Assembly: GCA_002387845.1 (NCBI GenBank)
Contig: DGLB01000074.1
Span: 52,081 to 116,080 of the forward strand
Source of the DNA: Stenotrophomonas maltophilia
GTDB taxonomy: Bacteria; Pseudomonadota; Gammaproteobacteria; Xanthomonadales; Xanthomonadaceae
DNA: 64,000 nt
Direction: 5' to 3'
Shown here: piece by piece, positions 44,549-53,900 of the stretch
Layout of the letters: the number at the start of each line of letters is the position of its first letter
Numbering within the stretch: the stretch's first letter is position 1
The notes under the pieces: model-generated
The model's input: the letters and a program-made list of their open reading frames with translations, nothing else
What the model was told of the DNA's origin: nothing
The model's database searches: none
Position numbers and translations under genes: made by a program

Positions 44549-46513
44549 ATGAAGAAACGAGTTCCGGGCGCGAAGCGCCCGCTCAAGGTGGTATCCACCC
44601 TGCTGCTGGCCCTGGCCAGCAGCTCGGCCATGGCTCTGGGCCTGGGCGACATCCGCGTGCTGTCCAAGCCCGGCCAGCCGCTGCTGGCTGAAATTCCGAT
44701 CATTTCCGCCGACCCGTCCGAGCTGGAGAACCTGCGCGTGGCGCTGGCGTCGCCGGTCACCTTTGCCCGGGTCGGCCTGGACCGGCCCACCGGTCTGGTC
44801 AGCGAACTGCAGTTCGAACTTACCCGCAACACCCAGGGCCGCGCCGTGGTCCGGGTCAGCAGCCAGGCCCCGGTCACCACGCCGTCGCTGAACTTCTTGA
44901 TTGAGGCCGACTGGGGGCAGGGACGCCTGGTGCGCGAGTACTCCGCGCTGGTGGATGCCCCCGACAGTGCGGTGGCCGTCGCCGAGCCGGAAATCGTGGC
45001 CCCGGCGGGGGCGATGTCCAATGCCATCGTGCGCGAACCCGAACCGGCGCCGCCGGTGGCCGAGCCACAGGTCGCCGAATCGCAGCCGGCCGAAGCCACC
45101 CCGTCGCGTACCACGCCGGTACCGGCCCGCAACGCGGCACCGGCACGCGCGCCGGCACCGGCGCGACCTGCGCCCGCGCCGGTCGCCGCTGCCGATGGCA
45201 GCATCACCGTGCGTCGCGGCCAGACCCTGTCCGAAATCGCGGCCGGTGTCGCCCGCGAGCGTGGGCTCAGCCGCGACCAGGCCATGATCGCGCTGCTGCG
45301 CGCCAATCCCGAAGCGTTCATTCGTGGCAACGTGAACCTGCTCAAGCAGGGCGCGGTGCTGCGTACCGCCGATGCCGCCTCGGCACCGCCCGTGGATGCG
45401 GCCGAAGCGGCGGCCATGGTGCGCGAGCACACCGCACAGTGGCGCCAGGCCCGTTCGGCCATCCCACAGCCGGCGGCCACGGGTGTGGCCAACGCGCCAG
45501 CCAGCACCCCGGCCAACGCAGCCGGCGCAGCACCGGCTGCGGCACCGGCAAGCGCAGGCGGGCGTCTGGAAATCGCCCCCGCCGTCGCGGCCACCGACCA
45601 TAACGCAGGGACAATCACCGGCACCGCCGCCGGCAGTGAGGGTGACATGCTGGGCAACGAACAACTGCAGCAGGCCAAGGAAGACGTGGCCACCCGCGAT
45701 GCGGAAATCCAGGAGCTGCGCGGCCGCGTGGCCGAGCTGGAGAAACTGCAGAAGCAGCAGGAAGCGCTGATCAGCATGAAGGACAGTGACCTCGCCGCGG
45801 CCCAGCAGCGCCTGGCGGACGCCCCGGCGGCCCGCGAGGGCGGCGGTGGAGGCTGGTACTGGCTGGGGCTGGGCGTGCTGCTGGTGGTGGTGGCCGGCTG
45901 GGCGCTGGCGCGTCGTCGCAAGCCCTCACCGCTGCCGCCGCTGCGCCGCGATGGTTTCGATGCCGCCTCACTGGCCGCTGCCGTACCGGCAGCCGGCTAC
46001 GTCGATGAGCTGGCCACGCAGGAACGCGCGGACCAGGAGCAGGCCGACCAGGACGCCGAGCTGGCCTACGATTCGGCCGAATACGACAGCACCGCCGATC
46101 AGGTGGCCGCCGAAGTGGCCCGTCGCGAACCGGTGTTCGCGCTGGAGCCGCAGCCCGGGCAGGGCGACAGCGTGGCAGACGCGCAGGATCATGACCATGT
46201 GGTGGTCCCGGCGCATGCCTGGAATGCGGCCGCGCAACCCTCCTACCGGGGCGTTTTCGAGTTCCCCGAGGAACCGGTCGCGCCTGTCGTGGTGCAGGCC
46301 CCGGTCGAACCGACCCCGGTTGCGCCGGCCAGCGAGCCGGTGGCCGCTGCGGAACCGCTGGGCACGCCGGGCCGCGAGCGGCTGGAGCTGGCCATCGCCT
46401 ATCTCGACCTGGGTGATGCCGACACCGCACGCGCGCTGCTGCAGGAAGTGGCCGCCGCCGGCGACATCCACAGCCAGATCCAGGCACGCGAGCTGTTGGC
46501 CCGCCTGCCGTGA
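44549..46513 (+). CDS. fimV: FimV/HubP-type polar landmark and type IV pilus assembly protein
   Basis: 654 residues from ATG 44549. Signal peptide, FimV N-terminal domain (LGDIRVLSKPGQPLLAEIP), Pro/Ala linker, LysM-like domain (VRRGQTLSEIA), a coiled coil near residues 360-405, one membrane helix (WYWLGLGVLLVVVAGWALA), an acidic cytoplasmic part, and the C-terminal FimV motif ERLELAIAYLDLGDADTAR. Such proteins mark the pole and recruit pilus and chemotaxis machinery. It lies between asd and truA as expected. Confidence 0.88.
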   Translation: MKKRVPGAKRPLKVVSTLLLALASSSAMALGLGDIRVLSKPGQPLLAEIPIISADPSELENLRVALASPVTFARVGLDRPTGLVSELQFELTRNTQGRAVVRVSSQAPVTTPSLNFLIEADWGQGRLVREYSALVDAPDSAVAVAEPEIVAPAGAMSNAIVREPEPAPPVAEPQVAESQPAEATPSRTTPVPARNAAPARAPAPARPAPAPVAAADGSITVRRGQTLSEIAAGVARERGLSRDQAMIALLRANPEAFIRGNVNLLKQGAVLRTADAASAPPVDAAEAAAMVREHTAQWRQARSAIPQPAATGVANAPASTPANAAGAAPAAAPASAGGRLEIAPAVAATDHNAGTITGTAAGSEGDMLGNEQLQQAKEDVATRDAEIQELRGRVAELEKLQKQQEALISMKDSDLAAAQQRLADAPAAREGGGGGWYWLGLGVLLVVVAGWALARRRKPSPLPPLRRDGFDAASLAAAVPAAGYVDELATQERADQEQADQDAELAYDSAEYDSTADQVAAEVARREPVFALEPQPGQGDSVADAQDHDHVVVPAHAWNAAAQPSYRGVFEFPEEPVAPVVVQAPVEPTPVAPASEPVAAAEPLGTPGRERLELAIAYLDLGDADTARALLQEVAAAGDIHSQIQARELLARLP

Positions 46514-46536
46514 CACAGACGTAATCGAGGTTGACC

Positions 46537-47310
46537 ATGCGCTACGCACTGGGCGTGGAGTACGACGGCAGTGAGTACAAGGGCTGGCAGCAGCTGGGTG
46601 AAAGCGGATGTCCCAGCGTGCAGGCCAGCCTGCAGGAGGCGCTGTCCTCGGTGGCCGATGCCCCGATCCAGGTCACCTGCGCCGGGCGCACCGACGCTGG
46701 CGTGCATGGCGAGTGCCAAGTGGTGCATTTCGACACCGACGCGGTGCGCGACCCGCGGGGCTGGACCCTGGGCACGACGACCCGGCTGCCGCGTTCGATC
46801 GCAGTGCGCTGGTGCGTGCCGGTCGCCGATGACTTCCATGCCCGGTTCTCGGCGCGGGCACGCCGCTACCGCTACCGCCTGCTGAACCGCCAGGTGCGAC
46901 CGGCCCTGTACCGCCAGACCCTCAGCTGGGAGCGCCGGCCGTTGGACGCCGGCCGCATGCACGAGGCGGGGCAGGCGTTGTTGGGCGAAAACGACTTCAG
47001 CGCCTTCCGCAGCGTGCAGTGCGAGGCCCTGCATGCCCGGCGTGAGCTGCAGGCGATCAGCGTGACCCGGCAGGGCGAGGTGATCGAGGTCTGCGTTCAG
47101 GCCAATGCATTTCTTCATCACATGGTGCGCAATATTGTCGGCTCATTGATTCTGATCGGTTGTGGGGAACAACCGGTGTCATGGATGGCCGAGCTGCTAG
47201 CAGGCCAGGACCGTACCGTGGCCGGCCCCACTGCACCGCCGCAGGGTCTTGTCTTTGTTGGCCCGTTGTATCCCGACAACTGGCACCTGCCTGCCGAGGT
47301 TACGTTATGA
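46537..47310 (+). CDS. truA: tRNA pseudouridine(38-40) synthase
   Basis: 257 residues from ATG 46537. Catalytic Asp in [11 protein letters not shown], with [15 protein letters not shown] at the start and [13 protein letters not shown] in the C-terminal half. It modifies the anticodon arm of tRNAs. The stop overlaps the trpF start (ATGA). Confidence 0.95.
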   Translation: MRYALGVEYDGSEYKGWQQLGESGCPSVQASLQEALSSVADAPIQVTCAGRTDAGVHGECQVVHFDTDAVRDPRGWTLGTTTRLPRSIAVRWCVPVADDFHARFSARARRYRYRLLNRQVRPALYRQTLSWERRPLDAGRMHEAGQALLGENDFSAFRSVQCEALHARRELQAISVTRQGEVIEVCVQANAFLHHMVRNIVGSLILIGCGEQPVSWMAELLAGQDRTVAGPTAPPQGLVFVGPLYPDNWHLPAEVTL

Positions 47311-47963
47311 GCCGCTCCTACTACCGCACCCGCATCAAGTTCTGCGGCATGACCCGTGCCGGCGACGTACGCCTGGCCGGCGAGCTGGGTGTGGACGCCG
47401 TGGGTTTCATTTTTGCCCGTGAAAGCAAGCGCCGGGTGGCCCCGGCCGAAGCCCGCGCCATGCGCCAGGCGATCGCGCCGATGGTCGACGTGGTGGCCCT
47501 GTTCCGCGACAACAGCAAGGAAGAAGTGCGCGAGGTCCTGCGCACCGTACGTCCGACCCTGCTGCAGTTCCATGGCGGTGAGGACGAAGCGTTCTGCCGC
47601 AGCTTCAACATGCCCTACCTGAAGGCGGTGGCCATGGGCGGGCGCGAAGAGGTCAACGCGCGCCAGCTGCAGCTGCGCTACCCGAGCGCCGCCGGTTTCC
47701 TGTTCGACAGTCATGCCCCTGGCGGCGGGGGGGGCACCGGCGTGACCTTCGACTGGACCCGTCTGCCGACCGGCCTGCATCGTCCGTTCCTGCTGGCCGG
47801 CGGCATCACTCCGGACAACGTGTTTGACGCCATCGTCGCCACCCTGCCGTGGGGCGTGGATGTCTCCAGCGGCATCGAGACCGAGCCCGGCATCAAGGAC
47901 GGCTACAAGATGCGCAAGTTCGTGGAGGAAGTCCGCCGCGCGGATTGCCACGAGGCGGATTAG
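47307..47963 (+). CDS. trpF: phosphoribosylanthranilate isomerase
   Basis: 218 residues from ATG 47307. TIM barrel with catalytic Cys in [12 protein letters not shown], Asp in SHAP-preceding [10 protein letters not shown] and the phosphate site [12 protein letters not shown]. Third step after anthranilate in tryptophan synthesis. In relatives trpB and trpA follow closely; here they lie 11 kb away beyond the flotillin-TelA operon. Confidence 0.95.
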   Translation: MSRSYYRTRIKFCGMTRAGDVRLAGELGVDAVGFIFARESKRRVAPAEARAMRQAIAPMVDVVALFRDNSKEEVREVLRTVRPTLLQFHGGEDEAFCRSFNMPYLKAVAMGGREEVNARQLQLRYPSAAGFLFDSHAPGGGGGTGVTFDWTRLPTGLHRPFLLAGGITPDNVFDAIVATLPWGVDVSSGIETEPGIKDGYKMRKFVEEVRRADCHEAD

Positions 47964-47978
47964 CGCCGTCCCTTGACC

Positions 47979-48001
47979 GTAGAGCCGGGCTCTGCCCGGC
48001 T
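47979..48001 (+). repeat. SMAG element at the left edge of the flotillin-TelA region
   Basis: GTAG then AGCCGGGC / GCCCGGCT with loop TCT, 16 bases after the trpF stop. Confidence 0.85.
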
Positions 48002-48159
48002 GCGCTTCGCGCAATCCCGCATTCACACACAGGGTCAGAAACCCCCTATGTGCGCCATCGTCAATTTCACGTAGCATCAACGGAACAAGGGAATGCCGGA
48101 GCGCATTCCCAGGGACGCCGCAGGGGGAAACCGCGGCATCGATGCAAGGAAGTTGTGAA

Positions 48160-48840
48160 ATGGCGGAATTTCTCAATGTCGCGCTGACATTCCCCACGTT
48201 GCCTTACAGCATCGTGTTGGCATTTGCCATGGTCTATTGGCTGCTGGCTGCCTGTGGCGTGGTCGACGACGGCTTTGCCACCGACGGTATCGACCTGGGC
48301 GGCGGCGAGGAGGGTCTGCACGGCATCTCCGGCATGTTCTCGCGCCTGGGCCTGGGCGGCGCACCGGTGATGCTGGTGATCGCGCTGCTGGCCTTCTTCG
48401 GCTGGACCGGCACCTACCTCACCCATCTGTTCCTGCTGCAGCCGCTGCCGGTCCCGCTGCGCTGGGCGGCTGGCAGTGCCGTGGCACTGCTGGCGCTGGT
48501 GCCGGCGGTACCGGTCACCGCGTTGATCCTGCGCCCGGTCCGGCGCCTGCTGCTGCGTCTGCGCGCGGTCCCACAGACGTCACTGCTCGGGCGCATCGGC
48601 GTGGTCGCGTCGCCGCAGGTCACCGCCAGCTCCGGCTACGCCACCGTTGACGACGGCGGAGCCGGGCTGATTCTGCAGGTCCGCCTGCCCGAAGGGCACA
48701 CCTTGCCACGCGGGTCACGGGTCGTGCTGATCGACTACGTGGCCGAACACAACCATTACCGGGTCGCTGGCGAAGACAGCCACCCTGCGCTTTCGTTCCA
48801 AGACAGCCTGATTGCGGGCGACAAGGAGATCCATCGATGA
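48160..48840 (+). CDS. YqiJ-like membrane protein with C-terminal OB-fold (DUF1449)
   Basis: 226 residues from ATG 48160, with AAGGAAG about 8 bases upstream. Three membrane segments (YSIVLAFAMVYWLLAACGVV, PVMLVIALLAFFGWTGTY and a third near AVALLALVPAVPVTALIL) are followed by a soluble OB-like domain (SLLGRIGVVASPQ to VVLIDYVAEHNHYRV). The YqiJ/YuaF family pairs with flotillins, and a flotillin gene overlaps its stop by 4 bases. Function is organising membrane domains, by analogy. Confidence 0.75.
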   Translation: MAEFLNVALTFPTLPYSIVLAFAMVYWLLAACGVVDDGFATDGIDLGGGEEGLHGISGMFSRLGLGGAPVMLVIALLAFFGWTGTYLTHLFLLQPLPVPLRWAAGSAVALLALVPAVPVTALILRPVRRLLLRLRAVPQTSLLGRIGVVASPQVTASSGYATVDDGGAGLILQVRLPEGHTLPRGSRVVLIDYVAEHNHYRVAGEDSHPALSFQDSLIAGDKEIHR

Positions 48841-50855
48841 GTGTTGCTGCCATGGCCCCGTTCCTGATTGGCGTGGGCGTACTGATTGTCCTGCTGCTCG
48901 GTCTTGCCGGCCTGTTCAAGGCGTTCTACCGCAAGGTGGACCAGGGCGTCGCGCTGATCGTCAACGACATGAGCTCCCAGCCCAAGGTGCACTTCACCGG
49001 TGCATTGATCATCCCGGTGCTGTACCGCGCCGAGCTGATGCGGATCAGCCTGATCACCCTGCAGATCGACCGTCGTGGCAAGGAAGGCCTGATCTGCCGC
49101 GACAACATGCGCGCCGATATCGCCGTGGCGTTCTACCTGCGCGTCAATGAAACCCAGGCAGATGTGCTGCGCGTGGCCAAGGCCATCGGTGCCGACCGCG
49201 CCTCGGACAAGCACGCGGTGGACGAGCTGTTCAACGCCAAATTCTCCGAAGCGCTGAAGACCGTTGGCAAGAAGTTCGAGTTCACCGAGCTGTTCGAGAA
49301 GCGCCAGGAGTTCCGCGACGAGATCATCGCGGTGATCGGCAACGATCTCAACGGCTACGCGCTGGAAGACGTGGCCATCGACTACCTGGAGCAGACCCCG
49401 AAGCTGCTGCTGGACCAGAACAACATTCTCGATGCCCAGGGCATCCGCAAGATCACCGAGCTCACCGCTGCGCAGAACGTGGTCACCAACGAGCTGGAAC
49501 AGAACGAAAAGCTGGCCATCACCAAGAAGAACGTCGAGGCACGCGAAGCGCTGCTGGCGCTGGAGCGCCAGCAGGCCGAAGCCGAAGCCCGGCAGAAGCG
49601 CGAGATTGAAACCATCCAGGCCCGCGAACAGGCCGAAACCGCCAAGGTGCAGGAAGAGCAGCGCCAGCTGGCCGAGCATGCCCGCATCGAAGCGCAGGAG
49701 CTGATCGACATCCGCGAGCAGAACCGCCTGCGCGAAGTGGAAGTGGCCGAGCAGAACCGTCAGCGTGCCGTCGCCATCGAGGCCGAGCGCGTGGAACGTG
49801 CGCGCCAGCTGGAGCAGGTCACCACCGAGCGCGAAGTGCAGCTGCAGGGGGTTGAACGCGACAAGGTGGTCGAGTCCGGCAAGATGGACGTGGCCAACAT
49901 CACCCGCGAGCGCATCGCCATCGACAAGACCGTGGCCCAGGAAGAAGAGCGTATCAAGGAAGTGCGCGAGGTTTCCGAAGCCGACCGCCAGAAGCAGGTG
50001 CTGATCCTGGAAGCCGAAGCCAAGGCCCAGGAACTGCTGGTGCGCCAGGTCAAGGAAGCGCAGGCCGCCGAAACCTCGGCCAAGCACCGCGCGGTCGAGA
50101 TCACCACCCTGGCCCAGGCCGAGCACGAAGCCGCCGGCAAGCAGGCCGAGGCCAAGCGCCTGCTCGCCGACGGTACCCGTGCCGAACAGGCCGCCCCGGG
50201 CCTGGCCGAAGCGCAGGTGCGCGAAGCCTCGGCGCTGGCCATCGAGAAGGTCGGTATCGCCGAAGCCCGCGTGATCGAGGCCAAGGCCGACGCCACCCTC
50301 AAGCAGGGCACCAACGACGCTCGCGTGCTGGCTGAAACCCTGCAGGCCCAGGCCCAGGGTGAAGAGCAGATGGGCCGTGCCCGTGCTACCGCGACCGAGT
50401 CGGTCGGCGGTGCCGAAGCCGGTGTGGTGCAGAAGAAGCTGCTGGCCGAAGCCGAAGGCCTGGTCCGCAAGTTCGAGGCGATCGCCTCGCTCAGCGACAG
50501 CGCCCGCGGCCATGAAGAGTTCCGCATGATGCTCGACAACAGCCTCAAGCAGGCCCTGGCGTCGATCGAAGCCGGCAAGGAAGTCTCGCGCGAGAACGCC
50601 GGTGTCATCGCCAGCGCGCTGCGCAACGCGGATATCGACCTGGTCGGCGGCGACGGCGGCATGTTCGAGAACCTGATCAAGGCCGTCTCGCTGGGCAAGT
50701 CGATCGAAGGCCTGGCCGGCAAGAGCCCGATCGTCCAGGACCTGATGCAGCGTTACCTGGGCGTGACCGCGCGCGAAGAAGCACCGCGCCAGATCGCCGA
50801 CGAGCACACCGCCACCGCCGACACGGTGTCGGCCACCGTCGTCGACGCGCGCTGA
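48837..50855 (+). CDS. flotillin family protein, YqiK-like
   Basis: 672 residues. N-terminal membrane anchor (FLIGVGVLIVLLLGLAGL), an SPFH domain at about residues 30-200 (RRGKEGLICRDNMRADIAV), a very long Glu/Ala/Gln-rich coiled coil from about 210 to 560, and a C-terminal tail. Flotillins oligomerise under the membrane and scaffold membrane proteins. It is translationally coupled to the YqiJ-like gene, as yqiJ-yqiK are in E. coli. Confidence 0.88.
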   Translation: MSVAAMAPFLIGVGVLIVLLLGLAGLFKAFYRKVDQGVALIVNDMSSQPKVHFTGALIIPVLYRAELMRISLITLQIDRRGKEGLICRDNMRADIAVAFYLRVNETQADVLRVAKAIGADRASDKHAVDELFNAKFSEALKTVGKKFEFTELFEKRQEFRDEIIAVIGNDLNGYALEDVAIDYLEQTPKLLLDQNNILDAQGIRKITELTAAQNVVTNELEQNEKLAITKKNVEAREALLALERQQAEAEARQKREIETIQAREQAETAKVQEEQRQLAEHARIEAQELIDIREQNRLREVEVAEQNRQRAVAIEAERVERARQLEQVTTEREVQLQGVERDKVVESGKMDVANITRERIAIDKTVAQEEERIKEVREVSEADRQKQVLILEAEAKAQELLVRQVKEAQAAETSAKHRAVEITTLAQAEHEAAGKQAEAKRLLADGTRAEQAAPGLAEAQVREASALAIEKVGIAEARVIEAKADATLKQGTNDARVLAETLQAQAQGEEQMGRARATATESVGGAEAGVVQKKLLAEAEGLVRKFEAIASLSDSARGHEEFRMMLDNSLKQALASIEAGKEVSRENAGVIASALRNADIDLVGGDGGMFENLIKAVSLGKSIEGLAGKSPIVQDLMQRYLGVTAREEAPRQIADEHTATADTVSATVVDAR

Positions 50856-50876
50856 GCGGGGCAGAGCCCGCTCTAC
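50855..50876 (-). repeat. SMAG-like element
   Basis: Minus-strand GTAG-AGCGGG with CCCGCT arm and a six-base loop, immediately after the flotillin stop. Confidence 0.6.
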
Positions 50877-50882
50877 ATTTCC

Positions 50883-50905
50883 ACCGGCCGGTACCTCCGG
50901 CCGGT
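50883..50905 (+). other. hairpin in the leader of the AAA ATPase gene
   Basis: 9-bp stem ACCGGCCGG / CCGGCCGGT with loop TACCT, 24 bases before the ATG. No T-run, so more likely a transcript stabiliser or processing site than a terminator. Confidence 0.5.
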
Positions 50906-50929
50906 GTACCGTGAGCCGGAAGGAAGCTG

Positions 50930-53900
50930 ATGTCTGATACCGACCCCCGTCCCGACCCGTCGTCGGCGGAAGCCACTACCACCGTCGATCAGGCGGTTGC
51001 CCAGGGCGGAGCCTATGAAGTCCTGCGTCGTCGCCTGGGCGAGCAGGGCACGCGCCTGCGCGGTTTGGCCGATGCGCTCAACCGCCAGCGTCTGGTGGAA
51101 TTCGGGGACAGCCGGCTGGAGGTCATTGGCCGCTTCCGCATCCGCAGCGAAAACAACTGTGTAGGCCGGGACATCGTGCAGGTCGGACCGGACCTGCTGC
51201 TGTTCGGCTACAACGTCTACCTGGGGCTGAAGACCCAGACCCGGGTCGAGGACGTATTCGGCCTGTACCGGCTGGTGCAGTCGGGCGAGGGCTACGACGT
51301 GGTGCCGGTCGATGCCAAGGGCAGCTTCCTGGCCCAGGCCGGCTTCGTGCATGACTTCAGTGAGCTCTACGCCTACTACAAGCATGCGCGCCTGCTGCAG
51401 CTGATCAAGGTCGGTGACAAGCTGCTGGCGTCGTTCCAGATCGGCGAGCGCAGCAGTGACGTACGTGTGTTCCGCTGGGCGGTCTCGCGCGAGGGCGAGC
51501 TGACCTATCTGGATGCGCGCGGCGAGCGTGACATCGCGCTGCCGCCGCCGTTCGATTTTGAGTGGACCCGTGCCACCCGCGACATGGCGGTCAGCGGGCG
51601 TCATTCACATCTGAATATTCTGGACACCCTGTTCGTCGAGACCACCGGTGGCGATCTCACCATCAAGGTCGAGAACAACACCGAAAGCGGGCAGGGCATC
51701 TACAGCGAGCCGGTGGACGACAGCACCCAGTCGCTGGACGACGCCCAGTTCGATTTCGTCCGAGTCGGCTCATTGGTGCTGCTGAAGGTGCTGCCGTACC
51801 GCGAAACGGTATGGCGTGGCTTGATCTACAACACGTTGACCGGCGCGATCGTGCGCAATGACGCCATCGTGCAGGCCTGCGTGCAGCTGCCGGAAGACCA
51901 CGGCATCATCTTCCCCGGTGGCTATTACCTGCAGAGCGGCGAGCACAAAGCCTTCGACGCTTCGATGCAGGGCATGCAGTTCAAACGCGCGATCCGCTCG
52001 CCCAATGGCGAGGACGTGCTGTACATCTTCTATGAGCGCGAAGGTGGGCGCTCGGCGCTGTTCGTCTACAACACCATCCAGCGCGTGCTGCAGAACCCGG
52101 TGTTCGGCCACGGCTATGCCTTCATGCACGACGGGCGCATGGTGCTGTTCCACGCCGAAGGCACCGAGCCGACCCGCATCCACCCGATGCAGGTCTGGCA
52201 GACCCCGTTCAGCAGCGACGAATTTGCCGCCAGCCGGCCACCCGGCAACACCTTCATGGGCCGCATCGGCAACGCCGAGCTGGTTCGCGGCATTTCCAAC
52301 CTGTTCGACCTCGCCCGGACCATCGAAGGCCAGGACGTTTCGGTGCAGCGCTACCAGCGCCTGGTGCAGGATACCCGGCGCATGTTCGACGCCCACCACT
52401 GGCTCGACGATGCCAGCTGTGACGGCGCGGCCGGCCTGCTGCGCGAGATCAGCGCCACCGGCGAGTCGGTGCTGGACGAGTACGAAAAGGTCCAGAGCAT
52501 CCGCCAGCAGTCCGCCCAGGCCATGGCCCAGGCGCAGTCCAGCCAGAAGGCCCTGCTGGCGCGGTTGCAGCCGGAGAACTGGACCGGGGTGCAGGCCTTT
52601 GTCGAGGCGCTCAACGCGATTTCCACCCAGCGCGGTCATCTGCTGACCATCCGCGACTATCGTTACATCGATACGGATGTGATCGACGCGATGACCACCG
52701 CGTTGCAGGAAGCGCACGACCGCGTCGGTGCTGCCACCGGCCAGTTCCTCGCCGACGAGCGCGCACTGGCTCCGCTGGGCGAGCGCCTGCAGGCGCTCGA
52801 TGAAGCCGCGCAGCAGGCGGAAAGCGCGCGCGTGCTGGATGAACAGCTGGCCGGAATGCGCGGCATGGCCGCCGACCTGGACATGCTGTCCGCGCTCATG
52901 GCCGGGCTGAAAGTGGACGATGCCACCGCGCGTACCCGCGTAGTGGAAGCCATTTCCGCCGTTTACGCGCGCCTCAACCAGAGCCGGGTGCGTGCCGAGC
53001 AGCGACGCCGCACGCTGGGTTCCGCCGAGGCGGTGGCGCAGTTCGCCGCCCAGTTCGCGCTGTTCTCGCAGTCCATCACCAGTGCACTGGGCATGGCCAC
53101 CGACCCCGAGCGGGCGGATGAACAGATGTCGCGCCTGCTGGTGCAGCTGGAAGAACTGGAAAGCCAGTTCGGCGAGCACGAGCAGTTTCTGGGTGACATC
53201 CTGGCCAAGCGCGAAGAGCTGATCGAAGCCTTCGAGACCCACAAGCAGGCGCTGCTGGATGAACGCCAGCGTAAGGCGCGCTCGGTGCTCGATGCGGCCA
53301 CCCGCATCCTGGATGGCCTGGCCAAACGTACCGAGCGCTTTGCCAGCGCCGACGAGCTCAACGCGTTCTTCGCCGGCGACCCGCTGGTGCTCAAGCTGCG
53401 CGAGTTGGCCGAGCGGCTGCGTGAGCTGCGCGACAGCGTCAAGGCGGACGACGTCGAGGCGCGCCTGAAGGGCGTACGCGATCAGGCGGTGCGTGCGCTG
53501 CGCGACCGCAGCGATCTGTTCGAAGCGGGCGGCAACGTGGTGCGGCTGGGCCCGCGCCATCGCTTCAGCGTCAATACCCAGGCGCTGGACTTGACCCTGC
53601 TGCCACGCGGCGACGAGCTCGCCATCCACCTGACCGGCACCGACTTCCTGGAAGCGCTGCACGATCCGGAGCTGGCCGAGCTGAAGGCCTATTGGCAGTT
53701 GGGACTGGATTCGGAATCGGCGCAGCTGTATCGCGCCGAATACCTGGCCGGCAGCCTGCTGCTGGCCGCGATGGAAGCACGCGATGGTCTCGATCTGGCG
53801 GCTCTGCAGCATGCCGCTGCCGAGCCGGATGCGCTGGAGAAGATCGTCCGTGACTTTGCCGCACCGCGCTACCGCGAAGGCTATGAACGTGGCATCCATG

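Noticed and set aside
48756..50807. Minus-strand frame opposite the flotillin
   Set aside because: Low-complexity Leu/Gly/His-rich translation caused by the coiled-coil codons; no start signal.
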